A DNA stretch of 61,085 bases. It comes from a virus. Position numbers and translations under genes: made by a program. How positions within the stretch are numbered: position 1 is the stretch's first letter; each line of letters starts with the position of its first letter. Shown piece after piece: positions 27,260 through 36,279 of this stretch. The stretch covers positions 1 to 61,085 of IMG/VR virus record IMGVR_UViG_3300036715_000569, one strand, 5' to 3'. The notes below the pieces were generated by a model. That model was not told the origin of the DNA, searched no databases, and worked only from the letters and a program-made list of their open reading frames with translations.

Positions 27260-27892
27260 ATGAATATCTTTAAGAAGGCATGTGGGACAATTGCAGATTT
27301 TGTAGTCATTAATATCGGCAAAATACACTGGGGATACAAAAATGGATTAACAGAACACGAGTTATCTGATATTCGTGCATTACTTGTTCCTAATTACTAT
27401 ATTATCCTTACGCATCGAAATAATCATTTATCTACTTTTTTTGTCGGCTTTGCAAACTGGGTATTAACTCGTAAATGGAGTTATTGGGCACACGCCTTAA
27501 TGAATTTAGAAAATACAGTTGTAACCGATGAAGATTTTAGATTAATAGAGGCTACTGGTGCCGGTACACATTATTCACCATTTAATTTAGTATTTCAGGT
27601 ACACGGTGTTGTATTGTTAAAACCAAAGAATATGTCTGCAGAATATTGGACGACGATTATGGAAAAAGCTCAGACAGAACTGGGTAAACCATACGACTCA
27701 TTATTCGACCTTAAAAATGACAATGCGTTAAGTTGTGTAGAACTTGTTCGCACTGCATTAATGGCTGAACCGGACTATGCAACAAATTTTGCAAATTTTG
27801 AAAAGATGATTAGTGAACGTAAAAATTTAACACCACAGATGTTTTATGATAATCCGGATTTCGAAATTGTTTATGAAACTAGACACAAATAG
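27260..27892 (+). CDS. Permuted NlpC/P60-like hydrolase
   Basis: A 210-residue protein resembling permuted NlpC/P60 (YiiX/YaeF-type) papain-like enzymes. A His in WSYWAHALMNLE (about residue 76) precedes the probable catalytic Cys in NALSCVELVRTAL (about residue 157), the reversed His-before-Cys order of this group. These enzymes hydrolyse amide or acyl bonds in cell-wall peptides or lipids. There is no signal peptide. It is the last gene of the fibre operon, so it could be a virion-borne wall hydrolase or act late in infection. It ends in TAG and overlaps the opposed Nudix gene by 14 bases. Family moderately sure; substrate unknown. Confidence 0.62.
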   Translation: MNIFKKACGTIADFVVINIGKIHWGYKNGLTEHELSDIRALLVPNYYIILTHRNNHLSTFFVGFANWVLTRKWSYWAHALMNLENTVVTDEDFRLIEATGAGTHYSPFNLVFQVHGVVLLKPKNMSAEYWTTIMEKAQTELGKPYDSLFDLKNDNALSCVELVRTALMAEPDYATNFANFEKMISERKNLTPQMFYDNPDFEIVYETRHK

Positions 27893-28334
27893 GATGCTGA
27901 CTTAAGATAAGTTTTATGCGATCTTCTGCTTTTTGATTGCAGAAACTTATCTTAGCACCCTGATGAAACGGCTTAGGCCATTGCCCTACATCGATCCAGC
28001 AATATCCACAGTTTTCGTTATTTAATTCTGGAATAAATTCATCTTCGACGATACAGACAAACGAATAATATTTAAAGTGTTTGTCTTTACTCTGATATAC
28101 ATCAAACGGATAGATTTTTTCAATATCAGGAATAAAATTCATTTCTTCAGATAATTCTCGAAGAAGCGATTCCTTAGGTTGCTCCCCTTCCTCCATCATA
28201 CCGCCAAATAATGCCCACGTTAAAGCATGAGTCTTATGAGGCGCACGAAGGCTGAGTAATACTCTTTTAGTTTTAGTTGCAACTATAAGAGTGCCTACAC
28301 CTATTTTATTTAAAATTTGATTGACATTGTCCAT
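27879..28334 (-). CDS. Nudix hydrolase
   Basis: A 151-residue Nudix enzyme with a complete Nudix box at about residues 44-66: GGMMEEGEQPKESLLRELSEEM (G-x5-E-x7-REL-xEE). Nudix enzymes cleave nucleoside diphosphates linked to another moiety; phage members act on dNTPs, ADP-ribose, NAD or RNA caps. The substrate cannot be read from the sequence. The gene has no ribosome site: a perfect TATAAATA lies five bases before the ATG, so the late transcript would start at the initiation codon (leaderless). Confidence 0.88.
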   Translation of the reverse strand: MDNVNQILNKIGVGTLIVATKTKRVLLSLRAPHKTHALTWALFGGMMEEGEQPKESLLRELSEEMNFIPDIEKIYPFDVYQSKDKHFKYYSFVCIVEDEFIPELNNENCGYCWIDVGQWPKPFHQGAKISFCNQKAEDRIKLILSQHPICV

Positions 28335-28339
28335 ATAAC

Positions 28340-28347
28340 TATTTATA
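28340..28347 (-). promoter_or_regulatory. Late octamer giving a leaderless Nudix mRNA
   Basis: TATAAATA on the minus strand, then five bases, then ATG at 28334. In T4 the octamer spans about -13 to -6, which would put +1 at the A of ATG. Confidence 0.6.
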
Positions 28348-28354
28348 ATAAATA
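28347..28354 (+). promoter_or_regulatory. Late octamer giving a leaderless HNH mRNA
   Basis: AATAAATA, five bases, then the ATG at 28360. It is divergent from the Nudix octamer and shares one base with it. Confidence 0.55.
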
Positions 28355-28359
28355 CTAAT

Positions 28360-29042
28360 ATGAACTATTTAAAACATTACAATAAATTAATTGATCGAGC
28401 TAAATGTAGGCACCTAGCAGGATATTCTGAAAAACATCATATAATACCACGATGCATGGGTGGTTCGGATGAGTCTGATAATTTAGTTAAGTTAACACCC
28501 GAAGAACATTTTGTTGCACATCAATTATTAGTTAAGATTTATCCAACAAATACGAAACTTATTCTTGCCGTTAGAATGATGTGTATTACCTCTACTAACT
28601 TAATTCGCAATAATAAGCAATATAGTTGGTTAAAAGAAAGATTTATACAATCTAAAATTGGAATACCTAGATCCGAAGAAACAAAGCTAAAACTCAGCGA
28701 AAATGCTAAAAGAGCCGGCAGAAAACCTCCAAGCAGAAAAGGTGCTACTATGTCAGCAGAATCAAGAATAAAGATAGGCAATGCACTCCGTAAAGAGAGT
28801 CCAGTAAAGGTAATATCTGCACCAGTGAGCAGGAAGCATTCGGAAGAAACAAAAGTAAAAATACGAGAAAACCATAAAGGAATGCTCGTAGAACACACTC
28901 AGACGAAACTAAGATTAAAATATCTGTTACAAAAAATAATCTTCCTAGTTATGTTTGTCCACACTGTGGCACGGAAAGTAAATCGGGAGTTATATTTCGT
29001 TGGCACTTTGATAATTGCAAATTTATTCATAGTTCGATATAG
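28360..29042 (+). pseudogene. HNH homing endonuclease, frameshifted
   Basis: The first 177 codons encode an HNH endonuclease: YSEKHHIIPRCMGGSDESDNLVKLTPEEHFVAHQLL is the beta-beta-alpha metal site, followed by NUMOD3-type DNA-binding repeats (RSEETKLKLSENAKR, HSEETKVKIRENHKG). At about 28885-28895 the frame breaks. The -1 frame continues with HSDETKIKIS and a zinc-finger end SYVCPHCGTESKSG...RWHFDNC, stopping at 29042, whereas the original frame continues with an unlikely hydrophobic sequence to 29106. A single-base deletion, an assembly error or recoding could explain it. It ends 19 bases inside the converging gp15 gene. Probably a decaying mobile element. Confidence 0.72.
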
Positions 29043-30471
29043 TTGTACCATTCGGCGCCGATATAATATTGTCAATTCTCCAATAACCACCGGAATAAAT
29101 TCCTAAATATGTATACGCCCACTCATTAGTATTTGAATCGTATGCATACTGTGCCCCATTAGAATTACTGGTTACGTAATTCTTACCTATAGAATTACGT
29201 GAGTCAAAAATAACCACCCACTGTCCACCATTATATTCAATTATGTCATTTGGGTATGCAATAATATTTTGACCCCATGGGCTTGTTGGAACATTTGGTG
29301 GTATTGCAGGTTCTTCGCCTCTACTATTATGTGACGTTAGTAAATATCGTTGTCCTGCCAAAGCAGGCGGTAATCCGTTACCCGGAGTAATTTCGATTGG
29401 GTCGATAATCGACTGTATAGGCGAAATTGTATTAGGGGGTAAAGTGTCTAAGTCAGGAGTAAATAAGAGTACGTTTTGACGAATAGGATCGTGTGTAATT
29501 CCACCGATTATGTCAGAATCCCCGATGTCTAGGTTAGGGTCTAATTTTAGCCGAATATTGGTGATATTAGGGGTGATCTGCCCATAGATTTCAAACAAGT
29601 GTAACCAGCTTAATAGTGGATCTGCCAGCCCAAATTCATTCAATAAAGTAATCTCGTCACCCGTAATAGTATGTGCAACAGATATTTTATAATTACCTTC
29701 CGTTGTTACAATTTGTACAGGATAAGCTGACAACGAAGTAAATGGGTCATATACTCCGTCAATTTTTGCAGCAATATCAGCAACATCGGCAACATCGAAT
29801 ACTCGTGTAACAATTTCTGCAATCATACCACTTCGTTTAAGTTTAGCAGGTGGATTAATCCATCCTTCTATCTTAAATTTATAGCTCATTACATCACGGT
29901 CGTCCGCACCACCTTGTGGTATTGATCGATTCGTCCATGTAACATCTTCCATCCACACTTCGAAAATACTTGTCCAATCTAGTGTATTACTATTTTGCTG
30001 TAACTGAATTGATTTGTTAAAAATAACTGCTATTTGTTCGAATATCTGCAACTTTGTTTGGATATTAGGTGTCCATACATCTAATTTAAATATAAAGTCA
30101 TACGGAACAGGCATGTATCTATCAATGTCTTGTCTGATACCCGGACCACTACCATATACTTTTGTTAATGGGTCGAATTCTCTTTCCATAACAGTGGCTT
30201 TACCGACAAACTGGGAATCTTGTCTACGCTTATCATTCATCTTTATACTATCTATGTAAGCACTAAACATAGGTGACGGTAACATAGTATTTTCACTAGC
30301 ACCTTTTATCAACTGTGCAACCATAGATGATGGGTCGCCGTATAAAATAGGCACCCGCTGAATTGTGTATAAGCCATTTGCATCTGGTCCATTTCTAATT
30401 TTTATGTCGGAAAATATCCGCATAAATTGGAGTAGATATCGGCGTGTCTGGTTGTCGTAGAAGAAATCCAT
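29023..30471 (-). CDS. 15: Tail sheath stabilizer/completion protein gp15
   Basis: A 482-residue homologue of T4 gp15, the hexameric ring that caps the sheath and tube and joins the tail to the neck. The start at 30471 gives MDFFYDNQTRRYLLQFMRIFSDIKI, which aligns with the start of T4 gp15, and has AAGGAAACTA as ribosome site; a start 36 bases upstream lacks one. The core motif FKLDVWTPNIQTKLQIFEQI and the end of the conserved region KFKIEGWINPPAK are clear. The C-terminal 250 residues extend well beyond T4 gp15 (272 residues). It lies in a leftward operon with gp14, as expected for neck and tail-completion genes. Confidence 0.9.
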   Translation of the reverse strand: MDFFYDNQTRRYLLQFMRIFSDIKIRNGPDANGLYTIQRVPILYGDPSSMVAQLIKGASENTMLPSPMFSAYIDSIKMNDKRRQDSQFVGKATVMEREFDPLTKVYGSGPGIRQDIDRYMPVPYDFIFKLDVWTPNIQTKLQIFEQIAVIFNKSIQLQQNSNTLDWTSIFEVWMEDVTWTNRSIPQGGADDRDVMSYKFKIEGWINPPAKLKRSGMIAEIVTRVFDVADVADIAAKIDGVYDPFTSLSAYPVQIVTTEGNYKISVAHTITGDEITLLNEFGLADPLLSWLHLFEIYGQITPNITNIRLKLDPNLDIGDSDIIGGITHDPIRQNVLLFTPDLDTLPPNTISPIQSIIDPIEITPGNGLPPALAGQRYLLTSHNSRGEEPAIPPNVPTSPWGQNIIAYPNDIIEYNGGQWVVIFDSRNSIGKNYVTSNSNGAQYAYDSNTNEWAYTYLGIYSGGYWRIDNIISAPNGTTISNYE

Positions 30472-30479
30472 TAGTTTCC

Positions 30480-30944
30480 TTAAATATAGTTTGTATAAAA
30501 GTTCCATCCTAGAAACTTTAGATGGAGTGCTGTTAAAAATTCGGTCTTTTCTGATTGATCATTAAAAATAAGCGTATCTACGGACGAGTCTTCTGTCGAT
30601 ATATTATTTGGTGGAAAAATTGCAGACTGTCCATTCGACTTCACAAATGTAATTTGATTTTGTAAACTGTCAAATTTCACATCTTCTTGAGTGGTTCTGA
30701 TTGCCATAGCAAAACTTGCTGGCGATCCTAACAATGATAAAGGTGCATAACTTTGACCTTTTACTAATTGATTAGTTGATACGCAGTGTTGTCTTTCCAA
30801 TTCTATGAATTTTATATAATCGACTTTATCGTTAGATGACGCCTCTGATAACGGAATATTTAGGTCTTCTATTAGTTTTCGATAATCACAGAGCAGTAAT
30901 TCCAAAACATCGATTGATTGATTATTAAATTCATGTAATTGCAT
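30480..30944 (-). CDS. Unknown protein between gp14 and gp15
   Basis: A 154-residue protein not recognised. The N-terminal half is helical and acidic (VLELLLCDYRKLIEDLNIPLSEASSNDKVDYIKFIELERQ); the rest is beta-like and hydrophobic (SYAPLSLLGSPASFAMAIRTTQ). It is packed tightly between gp14 and gp15: its ATG directly abuts the gp14 stop and its stop precedes the gp15 ribosome site, so it is almost certainly co-translated with neck proteins and may be a minor neck or tail-terminator component. Confidence 0.6.
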   Translation of the reverse strand: MQLHEFNNQSIDVLELLLCDYRKLIEDLNIPLSEASSNDKVDYIKFIELERQHCVSTNQLVKGQSYAPLSLLGSPASFAMAIRTTQEDVKFDSLQNQITFVKSNGQSAIFPPNNISTEDSSVDTLIFNDQSEKTEFLTALHLKFLGWNFYTNYI

Positions 30945-32165
30945 TTAATTCCCTTTCTTTGCAGCTCTATCGTCTGCAATTTTACTGCGAATAGCTTCAG
31001 TTTTTGTTACTGCTACTTTACGATCAGCATATAAATCTACTTTTTGTTTTACAATTTCACTAACAGCTTGTTTTTCTGGCACAACAGTACCATTAGCTAA
31101 TATAGTATCATTATTGTTATCAATGAATGTGTCGAGGACACGGTTATAGGCAGTCCAGTGTTTCAATATGTCTTGTTCTATCAATTTAAATACATTACCT
31201 TGTTTTTGGAACAATCTTTCGGGATAATAATCTATGCGTAAATAATATTGTCCATCTGTCATACCCGGTGGAAAAGTTATACCTGCACCAACAAGTGGTT
31301 GCCCATTCGGTGGTTCACCGTCTCCACTAAAATAATAAGGCACTAGTGTAGGATAATTTGTATTTGGGTCTATATTGATATATAAATTTGCACTTTCGAA
31401 AAATTTCGGATCAAAGAATGCATTCTGTGCAGCTTCCGCAATAATTGCATCACTGATGCCGATAATTTTGCAAAATAAGTTTAATGTATTAGTAATATTA
31501 TGATTCTCCCCTGTACCCGGATTGCCATCAGCATCAGCAGTATTAGTAAATCCTTCCGGCATAATACCGATACCTTGACCTACTCCGCCATCCGTCTGCC
31601 CTGTTGCTGCCTGATCAATTATTTCTTGATATTCTACTGAAGCAACCATCAGTTTAGCTCTTATCAACCAAATATGAGGAAACCACTTAGGCCCATATCC
31701 ACCTGCCGCATATAATGCATCCTGAACAACATAATATCGGTTAATACCGACAGCATTATCGAAGATAGGGACATCTCTCATACTAGGAAACTCTAAAACA
31801 TCACCTGCAATAAGTTTTCTACCTAATGCATCAATCATATCAGTGTAATGAAACTGTATACGGATCGTATCCGATGAAAGGAAAATACCAAACTGAGACA
31901 AATCATAATTTACGTCTTGTGGCTGGTGGTGTCCACGCATTTCGATCACATCTGGATTGTATTTTCTATTATTATTTGTTTGAAATAATACATCTTGTAT
32001 AGTAGTTAGTGAAGTATCGGTGCTACCGGCAGCATCTGTTGTTGGCCCTATATATTCGTGTACCAATATACCATCGCCAGCCATACGGAAGTTTTCACCT
32101 ACAGCTCTATCTATGAAGTTAAAATCATTGCCCTTAGTGGGTGACCACAGTGAAATTCTTGCCAT
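30945..32165 (-). CDS. 14: Neck protein gp14-like
   Basis: A 406-residue protein upstream of gp15 whose central part fits T4-like gp14: DVIEMRGHHQPQDVNYDLSQFGIFLSSDTIRIQFHY, then GRKLIAGDVLEFPSMRD and a PHIWLIRAKLMVAS segment correspond to the MRG..., FG-x-DT and GD-L-x-FP steps of the family. In T4, gp13 and gp14 form the neck that links portal and tail after packaging. It is longer than T4 gp14 (256). The start follows a late octamer by 20 bases with a GGAGAA ribosome site. gp13 rather than gp14 identity cannot be excluded. Confidence 0.65.
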   Translation of the reverse strand: MARISLWSPTKGNDFNFIDRAVGENFRMAGDGILVHEYIGPTTDAAGSTDTSLTTIQDVLFQTNNNRKYNPDVIEMRGHHQPQDVNYDLSQFGIFLSSDTIRIQFHYTDMIDALGRKLIAGDVLEFPSMRDVPIFDNAVGINRYYVVQDALYAAGGYGPKWFPHIWLIRAKLMVASVEYQEIIDQAATGQTDGGVGQGIGIMPEGFTNTADADGNPGTGENHNITNTLNLFCKIIGISDAIIAEAAQNAFFDPKFFESANLYINIDPNTNYPTLVPYYFSGDGEPPNGQPLVGAGITFPPGMTDGQYYLRIDYYPERLFQKQGNVFKLIEQDILKHWTAYNRVLDTFIDNNNDTILANGTVVPEKQAVSEIVKQKVDLYADRKVAVTKTEAIRSKIADDRAAKKGN

Positions 32166-32184
32166 ACATATTCTCCGTTTCTAT

Positions 32185-32192
32185 TATTTATC
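32185..32192 (-). promoter_or_regulatory. Late-type octamer for the gp14-gp15 operon
   Basis: GATAAATA on the minus strand 19 bases upstream of gp14; divergent from 32209. Confidence 0.65.
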
Positions 32193-32208
32193 AATACATC
32201 ACTTCAAT

Positions 32209-32216
32209 GATAAATA
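32209..32216 (+). promoter_or_regulatory. Late-type octamer for fibre gene 32275
   Basis: GATAAATA 58 bases upstream of the fibre gene. A short hairpin (CTGGTAAnnnTTACCAG-like, about 32230-32250) lies in the leader. Confidence 0.6.
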
Positions 32217-32274
32217 GTTCAGCACTAGACTGGTAATTTTTACCAGACAGGATAACACCTGAACAGGAGAGCTT

Positions 32275-32934
32275 ATGTCAATTACACTGAACGCCAAAGG
32301 TACGAGCGTACCCTCTTTCACAATCGGAAAGGGCGGTGTTACTATCTATCAAGGATTATCTGATCCATACCCAACTTATACACTAAAAGACGGCGATTAT
32401 TGGCTCGATAAAACAACAAATGCATTAAAAGTATGGTCTACAGTTGGACCTGCGTGGCAAGCTCCTCGTTTAGCCGATTTACATTTCGTCAATAATAGTA
32501 TTGTTGCAACTGGCGGCCAAGATTTGACACTATCTGTAGATGTCAACCATTCAGTTAACATAGATGCAGGTAATTCCGGACCAGCATTAATAACTGCAAC
32601 AAACAGTCAAGATCTTCATATTAACCCTGCAACAGGCGGCGGCCAATATTTAGTATTAAATGTTAATCGCTGGCCGACAGCTGACGGTACGGCAAATCAA
32701 GTATTAACAACGAATGGAGCCGGCGTATTGAGTTTTACTACACTTAACATAATAGGATCTCCTGCACCAGCAACTAATGCAACAACAGGTTTCGCATATA
32801 TTCCTGTAACGACAGGTACACCTACTGAAACACCGACAGCAATTACTGGATATACGCCGATGATGACAGACTCGAGTGGTTCGAAATTATGGGTATATAT
32901 CGGCGGGTCATGGAAATACACCATACTTTCATAA
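32275..32934 (+). CDS. Tail fibre/adhesin 7
   Basis: A 219-residue fibre-family protein. The N-terminal part includes GGVTIYQGLSDPYPTYTLKDGDYWLDKTTNALKVW; the end FAYIPVTTGTPTETPTAITGYTPMMTDSSGSKLWVYIGGSWKY closely parallels the end of adhesin 1, so both probably share the same trimeric tip. Good ribosome site (CAGGAGAG). It lies alone behind its own late octamer and opens the second fibre cluster. Confidence 0.65.
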   Translation: MSITLNAKGTSVPSFTIGKGGVTIYQGLSDPYPTYTLKDGDYWLDKTTNALKVWSTVGPAWQAPRLADLHFVNNSIVATGGQDLTLSVDVNHSVNIDAGNSGPALITATNSQDLHINPATGGGQYLVLNVNRWPTADGTANQVLTTNGAGVLSFTTLNIIGSPAPATNATTGFAYIPVTTGTPTETPTAITGYTPMMTDSSGSKLWVYIGGSWKYTILS

Positions 32935-32945
32935 TAATATTTTTA

Positions 32946-32953
32946 GATAAATA
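32946..32953 (+). promoter_or_regulatory. Late-type promoter octamer GATAAATA
   Basis: GATAAATA 51 bases upstream of the gene at 33005. Confidence 0.6.
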
Positions 32954-33004
32954 TTGGATAGCAACACAATTAGCAATAACCGAACATAAATTAAGGAATA
33001 AATC

Positions 33005-33607
33005 ATGAGTAAGGCATTCTCACTAGGTAAGGCGCTAATTGCAGGCGCATCCAACGCAATTCTTATTAACACGAATACAGACGACGGTATTAACAAATTA
33101 CAAGTAACTGGCGGTGTGATATCATCCGGCACAGTTACAGCAGTTACATTCAGTGGATCAGGTGCAAGCTTAACATCTATTCCGAATTCAGCATTTACTA
33201 ATAATTCAATAACAATCGGTTCTACTAGTGTTGCACTTGGTGCAACAGCAGCTACTATTGCTGGATTAACATTAACTAATCCAACAATTACGAATTATAC
33301 AGAAACATTATATGTTCCTTCGGCAGGGTCTGCATTTACTATTGCATTAACCGACGGTACAATGCAGAAATTTACAACTAATGCTAATGCAACTTTTACA
33401 TTACCTGCATCAGTTGCGGGTAAGAGTTATACAGTTTTAGTATTATACGGCGGAACACACACTGTAACATGGGCAGGCGGATCGACTATTAAATGGCCAA
33501 GTGGTGTGGCACCGACTGCAACAAGCGTTTCGAGCAAGATAGATATTTATGTATTTACGTGTGACGGAACTAATACATACGGCCAAGACGGCGGAAGGAA
33601 TTTCTAA
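33005..33607 (+). CDS. Tail fibre/adhesin 8
   Basis: A 200-residue fibre-family protein with ribosome site TTAAGGAATAAATC. It contains one copy of the unit that the big fibre at 36280 repeats many times (SGSGASLTSIPNSAFTNNSITIGSTSVALG) and a C-terminal beta domain (MQKFTTNANATFTLPASVAGKSYTVLVLYGG, TVTWAGGSTIKWPSG) typical of small tail proteins. Overlaps the next gene by one base, so the two are translated together. Confidence 0.62.
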   Translation: MSKAFSLGKALIAGASNAILINTNTDDGINKLQVTGGVISSGTVTAVTFSGSGASLTSIPNSAFTNNSITIGSTSVALGATAATIAGLTLTNPTITNYTETLYVPSAGSAFTIALTDGTMQKFTTNANATFTLPASVAGKSYTVLVLYGGTHTVTWAGGSTIKWPSGVAPTATSVSSKIDIYVFTCDGTNTYGQDGGRNF

Positions 33608-36231
33608 TGTTTTCAACATCGAAATTTTTCCATAATAATACAGTAACACCGACTACATACGTAGATAATGTATTTTCTGCGTATACGTATGCAGGTATGG
33701 GTACCACCGGCGCAAATCGTATTAATAATGGGTTTAATATAGCGAAAGTAGGAGATGCATTTTATGCAAATACTACGTTATTAATGGGGTTTGATTATGA
33801 CATAGTAAATGATAAAACTGGTATTATCGATCTGCCCGTAGTTACTGGGTCGACAGTTTTTAGCGGTGCTGGCGTATTTACATCGGCGTGTATGAACGGT
33901 GCAGGTATAAATGCTGCTACAAATTGTGTAATTAAAACTACAACAAATAGTCTTGGTGCTAATTTTCATAATCCATTTTGTATAGAAGCATGGGTAAGAT
34001 GTAGTACAGGTGCAACCGCTGGTGGCAATGTATATGTATCGTTAATAGAATATACTGACTCGGCAAATACAGTTAATTTTGATGTACAATCTGCGGACGG
34101 TGCAACAGCATCAGTTATTTTTTCTGTAACAGGTACAAATCCAACAACATTGTCATATACAACAACCGGCCTTACTACTCTCCAATTAATTCGAATATCA
34201 TATGATGGTACTACATTAAGAATATATCAAAATGCTGCACTTCAGACATCTGCTGCTTGGTCGGGATTTACTAACGGAACATTTACTTCTAATGCATGTA
34301 AATTTCAAGCAATTGGCGGCAGCGTAACTGGAACAGCAGCACAATTACAATTCGATGAACTTCGTTGGACATTCGGGGTAGATCGGGCAGCTGATGCAAC
34401 GACTTTACCTACTGCATTATTTCCTAGAACTTCGACAGCAACAGCAGCACTAGCAACTGATGCTATGGTATGGATTAAGAATAGAACCAGTGCCGTCGAT
34501 AACGTATTACAAGACAATGTTCGTGGATTTACTAATGCATTAGGGTCTAATTTACTTACAGGCAGCACGGTTATAAACGGAACCTTCCCTCGTTCGTACG
34601 GATTTGAATTTATAGGTTCGACTGCAACATTAAATGCGCAATCTAATAATTATGTTTCTTGGACATTTCTTAAACAAGTAAAATTTTTCGATATCGTAAC
34701 ATATACAGGTAATGGCGCAAACAGAACAATAGCACATTCGTTGGGATCAGTTCCCGGTATGATTATGGTATTTCGAACTGACATAACAAGTGCAACAGCA
34801 CGAATGGTATATCATGCAAATATACCTAACACGCAATACCTATCATTAAATACGTCAGGCGCAGCAGTAACAGACGCAACTGTATGGAATAGCACAAGTG
34901 CAACATCGTCGGTCTTCAGTGTAGGTACCCATACTGACGTAAATGCATCAGCTGGAACATATGTAGCATATATATTTGCTAACGATACAACATCAACAAG
35001 TTTGATAAAAACTTCGTCATTTACAACAGATGCAAGCGGTAATGCAACTGTATCACTAGGATGGGAACCACAATTCGGTATTATCAAAGGAACTGGCGCC
35101 GCAAATAACTGGATTATGCTAGACGAAACTAGAGGATGGTCGCCAACCGCATCGTCGACTTTATCTTTACTCGCAAATACAAACGCCACAGAAACCGCTG
35201 TAAGTTTATCTTCACCGAACGCATCAGGTTTCTCTGTAACAGGGTTAGCTGTATCGTCAACATATGTATATACAATGGTTCGACGCCCGAATAAACCGCC
35301 CACAGCAGGAACACAAATTTACAATGCAATAAGTCGTGTTGGTACATCGAGTATATTTGCATATACTACTTTAGGATTCGCACCAGACCTTGTTGCAATT
35401 AAATCTACTAGTGCTACGTCATCTCATTATTGGTTTGATAGGTTACGTGCAGCAACACAATATTTAAGTTCGAACTTAACAAATGTGCAGGCAACAGATG
35501 CTGTTTCTTTAACTTCTTTTGATATGAGTGGGTTTACAGTTGGTAATTCTTCTGGTACAGCGCCGGTCAATAGTAGTGGGTTGACATATATAAATTACGG
35601 ATTCAAACGTGCCCCGGGTGTGCTTGATATGGTTTACTACAACACAACTGGCGTAAATAAGACAGAAGCGCATAACCTCAGTGTACAGCCGGAGTTATGG
35701 ATGGTTAAATGTGTTAGCGCACCTAGAGGGTGGTTCATTGGAAGCACACTGCTTGCTGCAACAGAGTATCTGCAACTTGAGACTACGGCTGCAAAGATAA
35801 CTGATGCAACCGCTTGGAATAGTACATACCCGACTGCATCGGTAGTAAGCCTAGGTACTCTTACTGGTATTAATGAAGGCGGTGCAACCAAGACTCAAAT
35901 TATGTACCTCTTTGCTACTGTATCAGGTATCACTAAAGTTGGATCGTACACCGGAAATGGAACTTCTATAAATATTGACTGTGGATTCGCAGCAGGCGCT
36001 CGTTATATATTAATTAAACGAACAGATTCTACAGGCGATTGGTATGTATGGGATACTGTGCGTGGTATTATTGCAGGTAACGACCCACACATAAGTCTTA
36101 ATACTACGGCAGCACAAGTTACTACAGATGATAGTATTGGTCCGTATACACCTGGATTTACTGCTAACCAATTAGCAGCAACAAACATTAATGTAACAAG
36201 CGCAACATATATATTCTTAGCGATAGCATAA
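33607..36231 (+). CDS. Large tail adhesin with LamG and repeated domains
   Basis: An 874-residue protein. Residues about 60-260 form a LamG/concanavalin-like jelly-roll (FCIEAWVRCSTG, LQLIRISYDGTTLRIYQNAAL, LQFDELRWTFGVDR). The rest is at least five diverged copies of a roughly 110-residue module starting near residues 358, 460, 570, 672 and 780, with cores such as YTGNGANRTIAHSLGSVPGMIMV and DATVWNSTSATSSVFSVG; this unit is common in uncharacterised marine phage tail proteins. It is probably a receptor-binding adhesin with several sugar-binding-like beta domains, coupled to the short gene before it. Confidence 0.7.
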   Translation: MFSTSKFFHNNTVTPTTYVDNVFSAYTYAGMGTTGANRINNGFNIAKVGDAFYANTTLLMGFDYDIVNDKTGIIDLPVVTGSTVFSGAGVFTSACMNGAGINAATNCVIKTTTNSLGANFHNPFCIEAWVRCSTGATAGGNVYVSLIEYTDSANTVNFDVQSADGATASVIFSVTGTNPTTLSYTTTGLTTLQLIRISYDGTTLRIYQNAALQTSAAWSGFTNGTFTSNACKFQAIGGSVTGTAAQLQFDELRWTFGVDRAADATTLPTALFPRTSTATAALATDAMVWIKNRTSAVDNVLQDNVRGFTNALGSNLLTGSTVINGTFPRSYGFEFIGSTATLNAQSNNYVSWTFLKQVKFFDIVTYTGNGANRTIAHSLGSVPGMIMVFRTDITSATARMVYHANIPNTQYLSLNTSGAAVTDATVWNSTSATSSVFSVGTHTDVNASAGTYVAYIFANDTTSTSLIKTSSFTTDASGNATVSLGWEPQFGIIKGTGAANNWIMLDETRGWSPTASSTLSLLANTNATETAVSLSSPNASGFSVTGLAVSSTYVYTMVRRPNKPPTAGTQIYNAISRVGTSSIFAYTTLGFAPDLVAIKSTSATSSHYWFDRLRAATQYLSSNLTNVQATDAVSLTSFDMSGFTVGNSSGTAPVNSSGLTYINYGFKRAPGVLDMVYYNTTGVNKTEAHNLSVQPELWMVKCVSAPRGWFIGSTLLAATEYLQLETTAAKITDATAWNSTYPTASVVSLGTLTGINEGGATKTQIMYLFATVSGITKVGSYTGNGTSINIDCGFAAGARYILIKRTDSTGDWYVWDTVRGIIAGNDPHISLNTTAAQVTTDDSIGPYTPGFTANQLAATNINVTSATYIFLAIA

Positions 36232-36251
36232 AGAATATAATTAAAATAATA

Positions 36252-36259
36252 GATAAATA
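36252..36259 (+). promoter_or_regulatory. Late-type promoter octamer GATAAATA
   Basis: GATAAATA 20 bases upstream of the S74 fibre gene. Confidence 0.65.
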
Positions 36260-36279
36260 ACGGAAACGGAGAACTTCAG

